A stretch of 33,223 nt of DNA, from positions 1 through 33,223 of the forward strand of contig CAISDL010000021.1 in assembly GCA_903884065.1 (NCBI GenBank), written 5' to 3'. Under the pieces are notes generated by a model. The model was not told the DNA's origin and searched no databases. It saw only the letters and a list, made by a program, of their open reading frames with translations. Positions 25,074 through 31,929 of this stretch are shown here, piece after piece. This DNA comes from an uncultured Actinomycetes bacterium. GTDB lineage: Bacteria > Actinomycetota > Actinomycetes > Mycobacteriales > Mycobacteriaceae. Every line of letters begins with the position of its first letter. The first letter of the stretch is position 1. The translations under genes and the position numbers were made by a program.

Positions 25074-25155
25074 TCAACGAATCCTCATTACTTCCCAGTA
25101 GCGGTGCGTCGGCGGTTGTGCGCGATTTCCGGTTGTGCCGCACTCCGGCAGTCAT
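25054..25155 (-). CDS. Possible 33-residue ORF with strong ribosome site
   Basis: An AGGAGG ribosome site, followed by 5 nt and ATG at 25155, heads a 33-residue basic frame (MTAGVRHNRKSRTTADAPLL, ending RLPRW). It overlaps the end of the nitroreductase gene. No family is recognised. The ribosome site is the only positive evidence; it may be the start of a lost gene. Confidence 0.25.
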   Translation of the reverse strand: MTAGVRHNRKSRTTADAPLLGSNEDSLIRLPRW

Positions 25156-25269
25156 GGCGTCCTCCTGTGCGCACCTTTGTGTGCGTTCTTGCGCGTGGGC
25201 CCAGCCTCGGTAAACATCAACAGCAGTTACTTCGAGTGCGTACCGCATTCCCGGCTGAAGGGTTGACCA

Positions 25270-25580
25270 TTGGCATCGTTTACCGACGCGGAGCTGGCCT
25301 GTTCTCGGTGGACGGCGACAACATCGTCACGGCGGGTTTCGATATCGCCAAGACCGTCCGGTACCGCAACATCCAGGCGAACCCCCGGGCGACCGTGGTC
25401 ATCGACGATCTCGCCTCAGTGGACCCGTGGACCCCGCGGGGCATCAAGGTCCGCGGTGTGGCCTTGATCGAGGACGACGGGAAGCGGTTCAGGATCACCC
25501 CTGAGGTGATCTGGAGTTGGGGCATCAACGAACCCAAGCCCGGCATTCCGCAGATCGAGCGCAGGAGCGTCGAACCGTGA
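25270..25580 (+). pseudogene. Decayed PPOX/F420-type flavin oxidoreductase (internal deletion and frameshift)
   Basis: Two pieces of one split-barrel protein are seen in different frames. From TTG 25270, ASFTDAELAC matches the opening of the PPOX-class F420-dependent family (normally followed by about 40 residues on the first barrel strands). Immediately after, the other frame reads FSVDGDNIVTAGFDIAKTVRYRNIQANPRATVVIDDLASVDPWTPRGIKVRGVALI, the family's C-terminal half, ending at 25580. The missing segment plus frame change indicate a deletion of roughly 100-130 nt. A long frame from 25104 reaches the C-terminal half but its first 60 residues are not family-like. Confidence 0.7.
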
Positions 25581-25622
25581 GCCACCACGTTAGTCAAGAG
25601 AGTTCCACCTACGATCGGTGAA

Positions 25623-26336
25623 ATGACCGACGGAGCAGGCCCCTTCGTACCGCCCGCGCCGGGCGAGGTCTTGGCCCGGCTCGGGATGCCGATGGACGAG
25701 GCGATGCGCACCCAGCGCGCGGTGCGGCGTCTGCACCTCGAACCGGTGTCGCACGACATCCTGCTGCCACTGCTGGAACTCTCCCTGAAAGCCCCGACGA
25801 GTTCCAACAGCCAGGACTGGCACTACGTGGTGGTGGAGAGTCCCGCCCAGAAAGCCAAACTCGCCAAGCTCTACCGGCGGCTCTACAACGTCTTCAACCC
25901 CATCGTCGAGCGCCAAGCCCGCGGAGACGAGAAGGAACTGCGCGCGATGGCGCCCGGTCAGTGGCAGGCCGAGAACTTCGAGCACCTGCCGGTGTTCGTG
26001 ATCCCGTGCTACCGGCGCAATGCCAAGCACCGGCCCGTCGGCCGCCCGCAGATCGCCGTGGCCTCGTTCTACGGGTCTGTCTTCCCGGCGGTCCAGAACC
26101 TGCTGCTGGCCTGCCGGGCGGTGGGGCTGGGTGCGTCGTTGCAGACCCTGCCGATCTGGTGGGTTCCCTCGGTGCGGCGCATCCTCGGCCTGCCCCGCAG
26201 CATCGTGCCGGTGTGCATCATCCCGATTGGTTGGGCCAAGGGACGCTATGGGCCCACCACCCGGCCGCCGATCGGCGAGGTGGTGCACCTCGACCGCTAC
26301 GGCAATCAGCCGTTCCGCGTGAAGGAGACCCGGTGA
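25623..26336 (+). CDS. Nitroreductase family protein
   Basis: 237 residues of the FMN-dependent nitroreductase fold. RTQRAVRRLHLEPVSHDILLPLLELSLKAPTSSNSQDWHYVVV is the typical N-terminal FMN-phosphate region (R-A-V-R-R, then AP-SSN-Q-W). VQNLLLACRAVGLGASLQTLP and the C-terminal IIPIGWAKGRYGPTTRPPI supply the rest. Such enzymes reduce nitro compounds, quinones or related substrates with NAD(P)H. It ends with a GTGA overlap onto a short remnant, suggesting it once headed an operon. It starts 42 nt after the PPOX pseudogene. Confidence 0.9.
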   Translation: MTDGAGPFVPPAPGEVLARLGMPMDEAMRTQRAVRRLHLEPVSHDILLPLLELSLKAPTSSNSQDWHYVVVESPAQKAKLAKLYRRLYNVFNPIVERQARGDEKELRAMAPGQWQAENFEHLPVFVIPCYRRNAKHRPVGRPQIAVASFYGSVFPAVQNLLLACRAVGLGASLQTLPIWWVPSVRRILGLPRSIVPVCIIPIGWAKGRYGPTTRPPIGEVVHLDRYGNQPFRVKETR

Positions 26337-26501
26337 GCGGGGACAAGCGGTTTTTCTCCGACCTGCTCGGTGCTGACCTCGCCGGCACCTACCCGCGGGT
26401 GCTCGCCCTGCGAGCCGTGGGGCCGCATGCTCGGCTACAGCATCCACCCGCCGTTCATCGGGCAGGTCGACGGGATGCACCCCAAGCGGCTTCTCGAATA
26501 G
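26333..26501 (+). pseudogene. Short gene remnant with frameshift
   Basis: A GTG at 26333 overlaps the nitroreductase stop and reads SGDKRFFSDLLGADLAGTYPRVLALR, which looks like a real N-terminus. The frame then loses its character, while a different frame from about 26418 reads WGRMLGYSIHPPFIGQVDG and MHPKRLLE, ending at TAG 26501. The two parts look like halves of one decayed gene with an indel near 26405-26420. I recognise no family. Alternatively the parts are unrelated. Confidence 0.45.
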
Positions 26502-26510
26502 TGTTGAGCG

Positions 26511-27458
26511 CTAAGCGCTCTGGCGCGGGACCCCGCCACGCAGAAGTTCGTGCGTGGTCATGGTCGGCGTCTTCAGCCACAGCCGCAGAAGGTGGCGGCG
26601 AAGGGTGGGATCGTCGTCGTCGACATAGGCCTCGCGCGAGTGCAGCACGGCGGTGTTGTTCAGCAGTTGGACATCGCCGGGCTCGAAAACCATCTGGATG
26701 TGGAACGCCGGATCGTTGGCGATGGTCTCCACCAGATCCAGTGCCGCACGCTGTTCCACGGTCAGCCGTGGGGCTTGCGGGTGGCGTTGCGAGTCGCGGA
26801 TGTACCAGGCGATGAAGAACAAGCGCGGTACCCCGTCGATGTCGATGATCGGCGGCAGTTCGAAGAACGGTGGCTCGCCGGGACTCTGTTCGTCGTTGCG
26901 GTCCCACGGCACCGGTTCGTACATGACCTCGAGGAGATCCGGCGCCCGGCGCAGTATCTCGTTGTAGACGGCATGGGCACTGACGATCGTGGACTCCCCG
27001 CCGGACCTGGCGGGGTGCAGGCACAACAGCCCGACGAGGTCGGAGCCGTCGCTGTGGAAATCCTGCCGCAGGTTGGTGCGGTACTTGCGGACGCCAGGTG
27101 CCGCCGGCAGGCGCTCGTCGCGGATATGGGTGATGGTGTTGGCATCGCGTTCCTGGCCGACGGGTTCGCCCAGCTGCCGTCCCAGGCCGAGGTAGGCCCG
27201 TTCGATCTCAGGCTCGGTCAGCGCCTCGACGGGAAAACGCCGGATGCGCACGAAACCCGGCCCACGAGTGAGGAGTTCGCCCCATCGCGTCGTGGCCTCG
27301 GCGAATCGGGTGTCGAGCTCCTCGCCCGGTCCGCCGCGGGCGTAGGCGACCAGCGATTCCTGTTCGTCGGGGGAGAGGTCGAAGGACCAGACCGACTCGT
27401 CGGGAAAGTCCCGGAGGGTCCACACCGACGGCGCGTCAGCACTGAGCGGGGTTCTCAC
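26511..27458 (-). CDS. TauD/TfdA-like Fe(II)/2-oxoglutarate dioxygenase
   Basis: 315 residues. The iron-binding H135-x-D137 is in DFHSDGSD and the distal His273 is in AVLHSRE; Arg287 or Arg288 about 14 residues later is the expected 2-oxoglutarate anchor. The jelly-roll core between is complete. TauD-type enzymes hydroxylate a carbon, in TauD next to a sulfonate, causing C-S cleavage; TfdA-type act on aryloxy acids. The GTG start overlaps the arsC stop (GTGA), so this is the fourth gene of the arsenic operon, an unusual place. A role on an organoarsenical is inferred only from this coupling; another possibility is an unrelated hitchhiker. The target is unknown. Confidence 0.9.
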   Translation of the reverse strand: MRTPLSADAPSVWTLRDFPDESVWSFDLSPDEQESLVAYARGGPGEELDTRFAEATTRWGELLTRGPGFVRIRRFPVEALTEPEIERAYLGLGRQLGEPVGQERDANTITHIRDERLPAAPGVRKYRTNLRQDFHSDGSDLVGLLCLHPARSGGESTIVSAHAVYNEILRRAPDLLEVMYEPVPWDRNDEQSPGEPPFFELPPIIDIDGVPRLFFIAWYIRDSQRHPQAPRLTVEQRAALDLVETIANDPAFHIQMVFEPGDVQLLNNTAVLHSREAYVDDDDPTLRRHLLRLWLKTPTMTTHELLRGGVPRQSA

Positions 27459-27862
27459 GCCGGCGCGAGTTCGTCGACGAGATCTTTCACCCGCCCGGCG
27501 ATCTCGTCGCGGATGCGTCGCACCACCTCGATCGGTTGCCCGGCGGGGTCGTCGAGTTTCCAGTCCCGGTAGGAGACGCCGGGGAAATAGGGGCAGGTGT
27601 CACCGCAGCCCATGGTGATGACGACGTCGCTGGCCTCTACCGCATCCTCTGTCAACACTTTCGGGGTGGCGGCGGTGATGTCGATGCCGATCTCAGCCAT
27701 CGCCGCTGCGGCGGCCGGGTTGATCTGATCTCGGGGTGCGGTGCCGGCCGAACGGACCTCGATGCGGTCTCCGGCCAGGTGTTGCAGGAGCCCGGCTGCC
27801 ATCTGGGAGCGGCCGGCGTTGTGCACGCAGACGAACAACACGCTGGGAAGGGGATTAGTCAT
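27455..27862 (-). CDS. arsC: Arsenate reductase ArsC (low-molecular-weight phosphatase type)
   Basis: 135 residues. The phosphatase-type loop is C12-VHNAGR18-S, the arsenate-binding and nucleophile site. Two further cysteines, C86 and C90 (MGCGDTCPYFPG), fit the thiol relay that releases arsenite. D105-P106 in the DWKLDDPAG segment is the acid. It reduces arsenate to arsenite in the cytoplasm, the substrate for the Acr3 pump. The ATG at 27862 overlaps the acr3 stop by 4 nt, and its stop overlaps the dioxygenase start. Whether it uses thioredoxin or mycothiol/mycoredoxin cannot be told. Confidence 0.95.
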   Translation of the reverse strand: MTNPLPSVLFVCVHNAGRSQMAAGLLQHLAGDRIEVRSAGTAPRDQINPAAAAAMAEIGIDITAATPKVLTEDAVEASDVVITMGCGDTCPYFPGVSYRDWKLDDPAGQPIEVVRRIRDEIAGRVKDLVDELAPA

Positions 27863-28935
27863 GGGTGTTCCTTCGTGACGGCGGGGAAGCGGCGGGCCAG
27901 AGCTAGCGACACGTAGACGAGGCCGACGAGGACGGGAACCTCGATCAGGGGTCCGACGACACCGGCCAGCGCCTGCCCCGAGGTGACCCCGAAGGTCGCG
28001 ATCGCCACCGCGATCGCGAGTTCAAAGTTATTGCCCGCGGAGGTGAACGCCAATGTGGTGGTGCGTGGGTAGCCCAGTTTCAGTGCGGCACCGACCAGGT
28101 AGCCGCTGGTCCACATGATCGCGAAGTAGGCCAGCAGGGGCAGCGCGATGCGAACCACGTCCAGCGGATGCGACATGATCTGCTTTCCCTGGAGCGCAAA
28201 CAGGATGACGATCGTGAACAGCAGTCCGTACAGCGCCCATGGCCCGATCCTGGGTAGGAACGTCTTCTCGTACCACTGTCGGCCCCTTACCTTTTCGCCG
28301 TAGCGGCGGGTCAGGTAACCGGCGACCAAGGGGATGCCGAGGAAGATCAGCACCGACTTGGCGATCTGCCACGTGGAGAAGGTGATGTCGGTCTGCTTCA
28401 TGCCCAACCATCCCGGCAGCACGGACAGGTAGAACCACGCGAGGACGGCGAAGAACAGCACCTGGATCACCGAGTTGATCGCCACCAGCACGGCGGCCGC
28501 CTCCCGATCGCCGCGGGCCAGGTCGTTCCAGATGATCACCATGGCGATGCACGGGGCAAGGCCGACGATGATGATCCCGGTCCGGTACTCGGGCAGGTCC
28601 GGCAGGAACAGCCAGGCCAGGGTGAACATCAGCGCAGGCCCGACGACCCACACCAGAAACAGCGCGCTGGCCAACAGCTTTCGGTCTCGGGTGACGGTGT
28701 CGAGTTGGTCGTAGCGCACCTTGGCCAGGACCGGATACATCATCACCAGCAGGCCGATCGCGATCGGCAGCGAGACGCCGTCGACCTGCACAGCGCTCAG
28801 CGCGTCACCCAGCCCGGGGACAAGCCGGCCCAGCAGTAAGCCGAGACCCATCGCGGCCGCGATCCACACCGGCAGGAGCCGGTCGAGGGTCGACAGCCGG
28901 GCGGCCAGGTGTTCGGTCGGCGAGGTGGTGCTCAC
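27859..28935 (-). CDS. acr3: Arsenite efflux pump Acr3
   Basis: 358 residues with about ten membrane helices. The arsenite-site cysteine is C129 in GLAPCIAMVIIW, and E305 lies in GNNFELAIAV; these are the two residues known to be essential in Acr3 proteins, at the same numbers as in the characterised Alkaliphilus pump. It exports arsenite using the proton gradient. The frame runs on to 29085, but GTG 28935 was chosen because it overlaps the arsI stop by 4 nt and precedes the conserved N-terminal helix. Confidence 0.95.
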   Translation of the reverse strand: MSTTSPTEHLAARLSTLDRLLPVWIAAAMGLGLLLGRLVPGLGDALSAVQVDGVSLPIAIGLLVMMYPVLAKVRYDQLDTVTRDRKLLASALFLVWVVGPALMFTLAWLFLPDLPEYRTGIIIVGLAPCIAMVIIWNDLARGDREAAAVLVAINSVIQVLFFAVLAWFYLSVLPGWLGMKQTDITFSTWQIAKSVLIFLGIPLVAGYLTRRYGEKVRGRQWYEKTFLPRIGPWALYGLLFTIVILFALQGKQIMSHPLDVVRIALPLLAYFAIMWTSGYLVGAALKLGYPRTTTLAFTSAGNNFELAIAVAIATFGVTSGQALAGVVGPLIEVPVLVGLVYVSLALARRFPAVTKEHP

Positions 28936-29363
28936 GCTCCGCAGCACCCGCCCGGGGCGCTTCCCACGGCCTCGACCGGGATCGTGCCGAAGAACGTCTC
29001 GGCATCGGACAGGACCGTGTAGACCTCCCAGCGTTCGCCGCCGGGACCGGTGACCCACACCTTGTCCTGGGTGGCGAAGCAGCACGTGGTGCCGATCTCT
29101 TCTTCGGTGAACATGCCCTCGTCGGTCAGTCGGGCGATCTCGGCGTGCACGACGTCGCTGGATTCCACCTCGACGCCGAGGTGGTTGAGTGTGCCGCCCT
29201 GGCCCGGGTTCTCCAGCAGCACCAATTTGAGCGGCGGGTTGGCGATGGCGAAGTTGGCGTAGCCGGGCTTGACCTTCGCCGGCTCGGTGGCGAACAGCGT
29301 GGAGTAGAACGTGATTGCGGCGTCGAGATCGTCGACGTTGAGTGCGAGTTGCATGCGAGACAT
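28932..29363 (-). CDS. arsI: ArsI/CadI-family VOC dioxygenase
   Basis: 143 residues of the vicinal-oxygen-chelate fold. The arsenic-binding pair C94-C95 is in GTTCCFATQDKVWV. H61 in LNHLGVE and E113 in RWEVYTV are likely Fe(II) ligands, with Q5 as third. ArsI cleaves the C-As bond of trivalent organoarsenicals; CadI relatives bind Cd, so specificity is not proven. An extra Cys pair ends the protein (GGCCGA). GGAGGGG about 5 nt before ATG 29363 decides the start. It is the first gene of the operon and divergent from arsR. Confidence 0.92.
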   Translation of the reverse strand: MSRMQLALNVDDLDAAITFYSTLFATEPAKVKPGYANFAIANPPLKLVLLENPGQGGTLNHLGVEVESSDVVHAEIARLTDEGMFTEEEIGTTCCFATQDKVWVTGPGGERWEVYTVLSDAETFFGTIPVEAVGSAPGGCCGA

Positions 29364-29385
29364 AGCGACCCCTCCAGAGTCTTCA

Positions 29386-29395
29386 GACATATATC
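29386..29395. promoter_or_regulatory. ArsR operator half, arsI-proximal copy
   Basis: GACATATATC is the exact inverse of GATATATGTC at 29431-29440. It lies 23 nt before the arsI start, a position where repressor binding would block the transcript. The AT-rich element stands out in GC-rich DNA. Confidence 0.55.
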
Positions 29396-29430
29396 GAACT
29401 GCCGAGCAAACCCAGCATGCCTACCTCTTT

Positions 29431-29440
29431 GATATATGTC
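29431..29440. promoter_or_regulatory. ArsR operator half, arsR-proximal copy
   Basis: GATATATGTC is the perfect inverse of the copy at 29386-29395. Read on the minus strand, it contributes to TTGACA (29442-29437), a consensus -35 for the arsI operon; the -10 would fall near CATGCT at 29419-29414, which is weak. It also precedes arsR by 25 nt. Confidence 0.55.
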
Positions 29441-29464
29441 AATATCTCTGGCACTCTTGGGTGC

Positions 29465-29824
29465 ATGCCCAAAGCGCTGCCCGTCATCGACACCACCGCC
29501 CCGGTGTGCTGCGCCCCGGTGGCCTCCGGCCCGATGAACGACGAGGACGCCCTGCACATCGCCGTGCGACTCAAGGCGTTGGCCGATCCCGCGCGGGTCA
29601 AGATCGTGTCCTACCTGTTCAGTTCGCCCGACGGCGAAGTGGCCTCCGGCCAGCTGGCTACGGCGCTGGGCCTGACCGAGTCCACCGTCAGCCACCACCT
29701 CACTCAGCTTCGCAAAGCGGGCCTGGTGCTTTCCGAGCGGCGAGGGATGAACGTCTTCCACCGGGTTCGGCCGGAGGCGCTGCAGGCACTGTGTGCCGCG
29801 CTGGATCCCAACTGCTGTATCTAG
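29465..29824 (+). CDS. arsR: Arsenic-responsive ArsR repressor
   Basis: 119 residues. A winged helix is clear: RLKALADPARVKIVSYLFSS, then GQLATALGLTESTVSHHLTQLRKAGLV. The N-terminal pair C15-C16 (PVCCAP) is at the position used for As(III) by Corynebacterium-type ArsR. The usual third cysteine near residue 55-60 is absent (GEVASGQLA); instead a pair C117-C118 (DPNCCI) ends the protein. ATG 29465 was chosen since it places the Cys pair as in that group. Divergent from arsI; represses the operon until As(III) binds. The stop shares a CTAG with the convergent TetR gene. Confidence 0.9.
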   Translation: MPKALPVIDTTAPVCCAPVASGPMNDEDALHIAVRLKALADPARVKIVSYLFSSPDGEVASGQLATALGLTESTVSHHLTQLRKAGLVLSERRGMNVFHRVRPEALQALCAALDPNCCI

Positions 29825-30390
29825 ACGATCTCGAGCAGCGCCCGTCGCGCGGCCGGAAGTTTGCGTCCCTGGGTGGATTCCCGGGCCGCGATGTCGGCGG
29901 CGGCAAGGACGAGGATGCGCGCCTTCTCGCGGGGATGTGCGGTCACGGCGAGGTCGGCGGCGAGGATCTGCGTCGCCTGACGGTTGCGACTGTCGACTTC
30001 GGCGGCGATGGCCGGCTCTGCTCGGGCGTCGAGGAGAAGCGCTCGCACGCCGGGCAATTCGCGGCAGGCGTCGAGGAACGCGATCAGGCGCCGCCGCGCA
30101 CGCTCCGGTCCCGGGCTGTCCTCGGCAGTGCTGGCGATGACCCGGTCGAACACGGTGTCGTGAAACCAGCGGTGCAGCGCGACCAATAGGGCGGTGCGGT
30201 CGCGGAAGTGCACATAGAAGGTGCCTTTGGCATGACCCGCTGCCGCAGTGACATCGGCGATGGACAGCGACCTCAGCCCGTCGCGCTCGGCGAGTGCGAC
30301 TGCGGCGTTGAGGATTTCGATGCGGGTGGGGTGGTTGTCGTCGGCGCGACTTCCTGGGCCGCGCCTTCGGGGCGGCGCGGTTTCGCTCAC
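29821..30390 (-). CDS. TetR-family regulator (downstream of alpha/beta hydrolase)
   Basis: 189 residues. The N-terminal helix-turn-helix is RIEILNAAVALAERDGLRSLSIADVTAAAGHAKGTFYVHFRDRTALL. The C-terminal half is helical. The open frame begins at 30648, but the GTG at 30390 overlaps the hydrolase stop by 4 nt and starts the conserved part. It is the second gene of the hydrolase-TetR operon and probably autoregulates it through the repeat at 31184-31197. The ligand is presumably the hydrolase's substrate or product. Confidence 0.88.
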   Translation of the reverse strand: MSETAPPRRRGPGSRADDNHPTRIEILNAAVALAERDGLRSLSIADVTAAAGHAKGTFYVHFRDRTALLVALHRWFHDTVFDRVIASTAEDSPGPERARRRLIAFLDACRELPGVRALLLDARAEPAIAAEVDSRNRQATQILAADLAVTAHPREKARILVLAAADIAARESTQGRKLPAARRALLEIV

Positions 30391-31169
30391 CGGGCCATCG
30401 CGGTGCGTAGACCCGTGAGGAATGGGGCGGTTCGCTCGAGGAATGCGGCGGGGCGCTCGATGAACGGCTGATGCCCCGCGCCGGCGAAGGTGACGGTGTG
30501 TGCGTTCGGCAGGGCCGCGCGGGCACGACGGCCGTCGAGGTGCCAGGGCAGGATGGGGTCGCGGGTTCCCCACGCCAGCAGGGTGGGGCAGCGCACGTCC
30601 GGGGCGAGAACCCGGGCGTCGTGCTCGGGATCTGTGAAGCTGCGCCACACGCTGGCATAGACCTCCGCCCGCTCCGCTGATCGGGAGGATTCTCTCGCGC
30701 GCTCAATCGCGGCGGCGACGGCGGCATTGCGGTCCCTCAGATACAGCCGCGGGAGATTTCGGTAGGCGGCGGGTGCCAGCCGTCGCGATCCGATGGCTTT
30801 GCAGGCCAGCGTCGTCCCGATCCACTGCGGTGAGAAGCCGCCGGGGGAGACCAGGACCAGGCCCGCGACACGGTCGGGCCGGCGCGCGGCGGCGTAGAGG
30901 GCAGCGAAGCCGCCCACCGAGTTGCCCAGCAGGACGTGCTCGCCACCGAGATCGTCGAGCATCTGCACCAGCAGTTCCCCGAACCCGACGGCGGTCTCCG
31001 GTTCAGATCGCGGGCTCTGGCCCTGTCCGGGCCAATCCAGAGTGGTGACGCACCAACCTGATTCCGCAAGCGCGGGTGCGACGGCCCCGAAGTCGCGATG
31101 GTCACCGCCATTGGCATGCAGCAGCACCAGGGAGGGGCCCGATCCCTGGGATTCCAGTTGAGGCGTCAT
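30387..31169 (-). CDS. Alpha/beta hydrolase
   Basis: 260 residues of a classical alpha/beta hydrolase. LVLLHANGGDHRDF is the oxyanion region, GNSVGGF holds the nucleophile Ser, GTRDPILP the Asp and GAGHQPFIE the His. The substrate is unknown. Frame and ATG codons extend to 31190, but the ATG at 31190 lies inside the operator, and the ATG at 31169 is nearer to the conserved part; it is preferred. Its stop overlaps the TetR start by 4 nt. Confidence 0.87.
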   Translation of the reverse strand: MTPQLESQGSGPSLVLLHANGGDHRDFGAVAPALAESGWCVTTLDWPGQGQSPRSEPETAVGFGELLVQMLDDLGGEHVLLGNSVGGFAALYAAARRPDRVAGLVLVSPGGFSPQWIGTTLACKAIGSRRLAPAAYRNLPRLYLRDRNAAVAAAIERARESSRSAERAEVYASVWRSFTDPEHDARVLAPDVRCPTLLAWGTRDPILPWHLDGRRARAALPNAHTVTFAGAGHQPFIERPAAFLERTAPFLTGLRTAMAR

Positions 31170-31183
31170 GAACCGACAATACA

Positions 31184-31197
31184 TGACCACTCGGTCA
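31184..31197. promoter_or_regulatory. Probable TetR operator of the hydrolase-TetR operon
   Basis: TGACC-ACTC-GGTCA is a perfect inverted repeat with 5-bp arms, 15 nt before the chosen hydrolase start. Its form is common for TetR-family operators. It fits autoregulation by the second gene of the operon. Confidence 0.5.
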
Positions 31198-31221
31198 ACT
31201 ATTGTGGAAGGAAGGCCCGAG

Positions 31222-31854
31222 CTAGCGCAGCCGCAGCCCGAAGCTGACGAGATCGGCTGCGCTCTTGACTAATTCAGCCAGCGCTTCGGGATCTTGTCGC
31301 AGGTCGTCGTGACGCCAGGCCAGGCTGATGATGCCGTTCCAGCTCGCCCACAGGATGGTGGCGGTCTTCTGCGGGTCAAGCTGACGGATGCTGCCCTCGC
31401 TGATTCCGCGCTCGATGGCATCGACCATCCGCGCGTTCTGTTCATCGACGCGCTGGCTCAGCAGCGCCGCGGTTTCGGCGGCAGCGGGGTAGGGGCCTGG
31501 TTTGGCGGGGAAGGCGAGCATCCTGAAGAACTGCGGGTGGTCCAACGCGAAGCGCAGGTATTCCTCAGATGCGGCAAGGAGTTGCTCGATCGGATTGCGA
31601 TCCGGCGTGTAGGCGCGGTCCATGTAGTCGCGGTCCACATCGAGGGCCCGCGCGACCACAGCGGCGTAGAGCCCTTCCTTGCTGCCGAAGTTGTTGTAGA
31701 TCGAACCGACGGCAACGCCGGCGTGCTGGCCGATCTCTTCGACGGTGATCTCTTCGACCGGCCGATCGGAGAACATCGCCTGCGCCGCGGCGAGCAGTGC
31801 GTCCATCGTGCGTTGCTTGCGCGGATCCAGGCGGCGTTGCGCTGTGGTCTGCAC
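31222..31854 (-). CDS. TetR-family regulator (divergent from RidA operon)
   Basis: 210 residues. The helix-turn-helix is RTMDALLAAAQAMFSDRPVEEITVEEIGQHAGVAVGSIYNNFGSKEGLYAAVV. The C-terminal domain is helical (YLRFALDHPQFFRMLAFP, ILWASWNGIISLAWR), as in many TetR regulators of catabolic or efflux genes. Start GTG 31854. It is divergent from the RidA-HD operon; the 30-bp inverted repeat at 31888-31917 lies between them and covers the RidA promoter, so it very likely represses that operon. Confidence 0.92.
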   Translation of the reverse strand: MQTTAQRRLDPRKQRTMDALLAAAQAMFSDRPVEEITVEEIGQHAGVAVGSIYNNFGSKEGLYAAVVARALDVDRDYMDRAYTPDRNPIEQLLAASEEYLRFALDHPQFFRMLAFPAKPGPYPAAAETAALLSQRVDEQNARMVDAIERGISEGSIRQLDPQKTATILWASWNGIISLAWRHDDLRQDPEALAELVKSAADLVSFGLRLR

Positions 31855-31887
31855 GGGTCGATCGTACTGCGGACAGCCAATCTATTG

Positions 31888-31917
31888 AAATCGTTGCAAC
31901 ATTTGACTCAACGATTT
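31888..31917. promoter_or_regulatory. TetR operator over the RidA promoter
   Basis: AAATCGTTG-N12-CAACGATTT is a perfect inverted repeat with 9-bp arms. The left arm overlaps the -35 and the right arm abuts the -10 of the RidA promoter. It lies 33 nt from the divergent TetR start. Confidence 0.75.
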
Positions 31918-31922
31918 AGCAT
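31894..31922 (+). promoter_or_regulatory. RidA operon promoter, apparently leaderless
   Basis: TTGCAA (31894-31899), a 17-nt spacer and TAGCAT (31917-31922) resemble a sigma-70-type promoter. The -10 ends 7 nt before the RidA ATG at 31930, so transcription would start at or beside the A of ATG. No ribosome site is present, which fits a leaderless message, common in mycobacteria. Confidence 0.6.
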
Positions 31923-31929
31923 CGCCTAC

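Noticed and set aside
25104..25580. A single intact 158-residue oxidoreductase from 25104
   Set aside because: The first 60 residues have no family character, while a different frame from 25270 carries the proper family start, so a broken gene explains the data better.
27859..29085. Longer start for acr3 at 29085
   Set aside because: The extra 50 residues are Arg/Pro/Gly-rich shadow sequence opposite no conserved helix and overlap the arsI gene; GTG 28935 fits the overlap and puts C129 and E305 at the expected positions.
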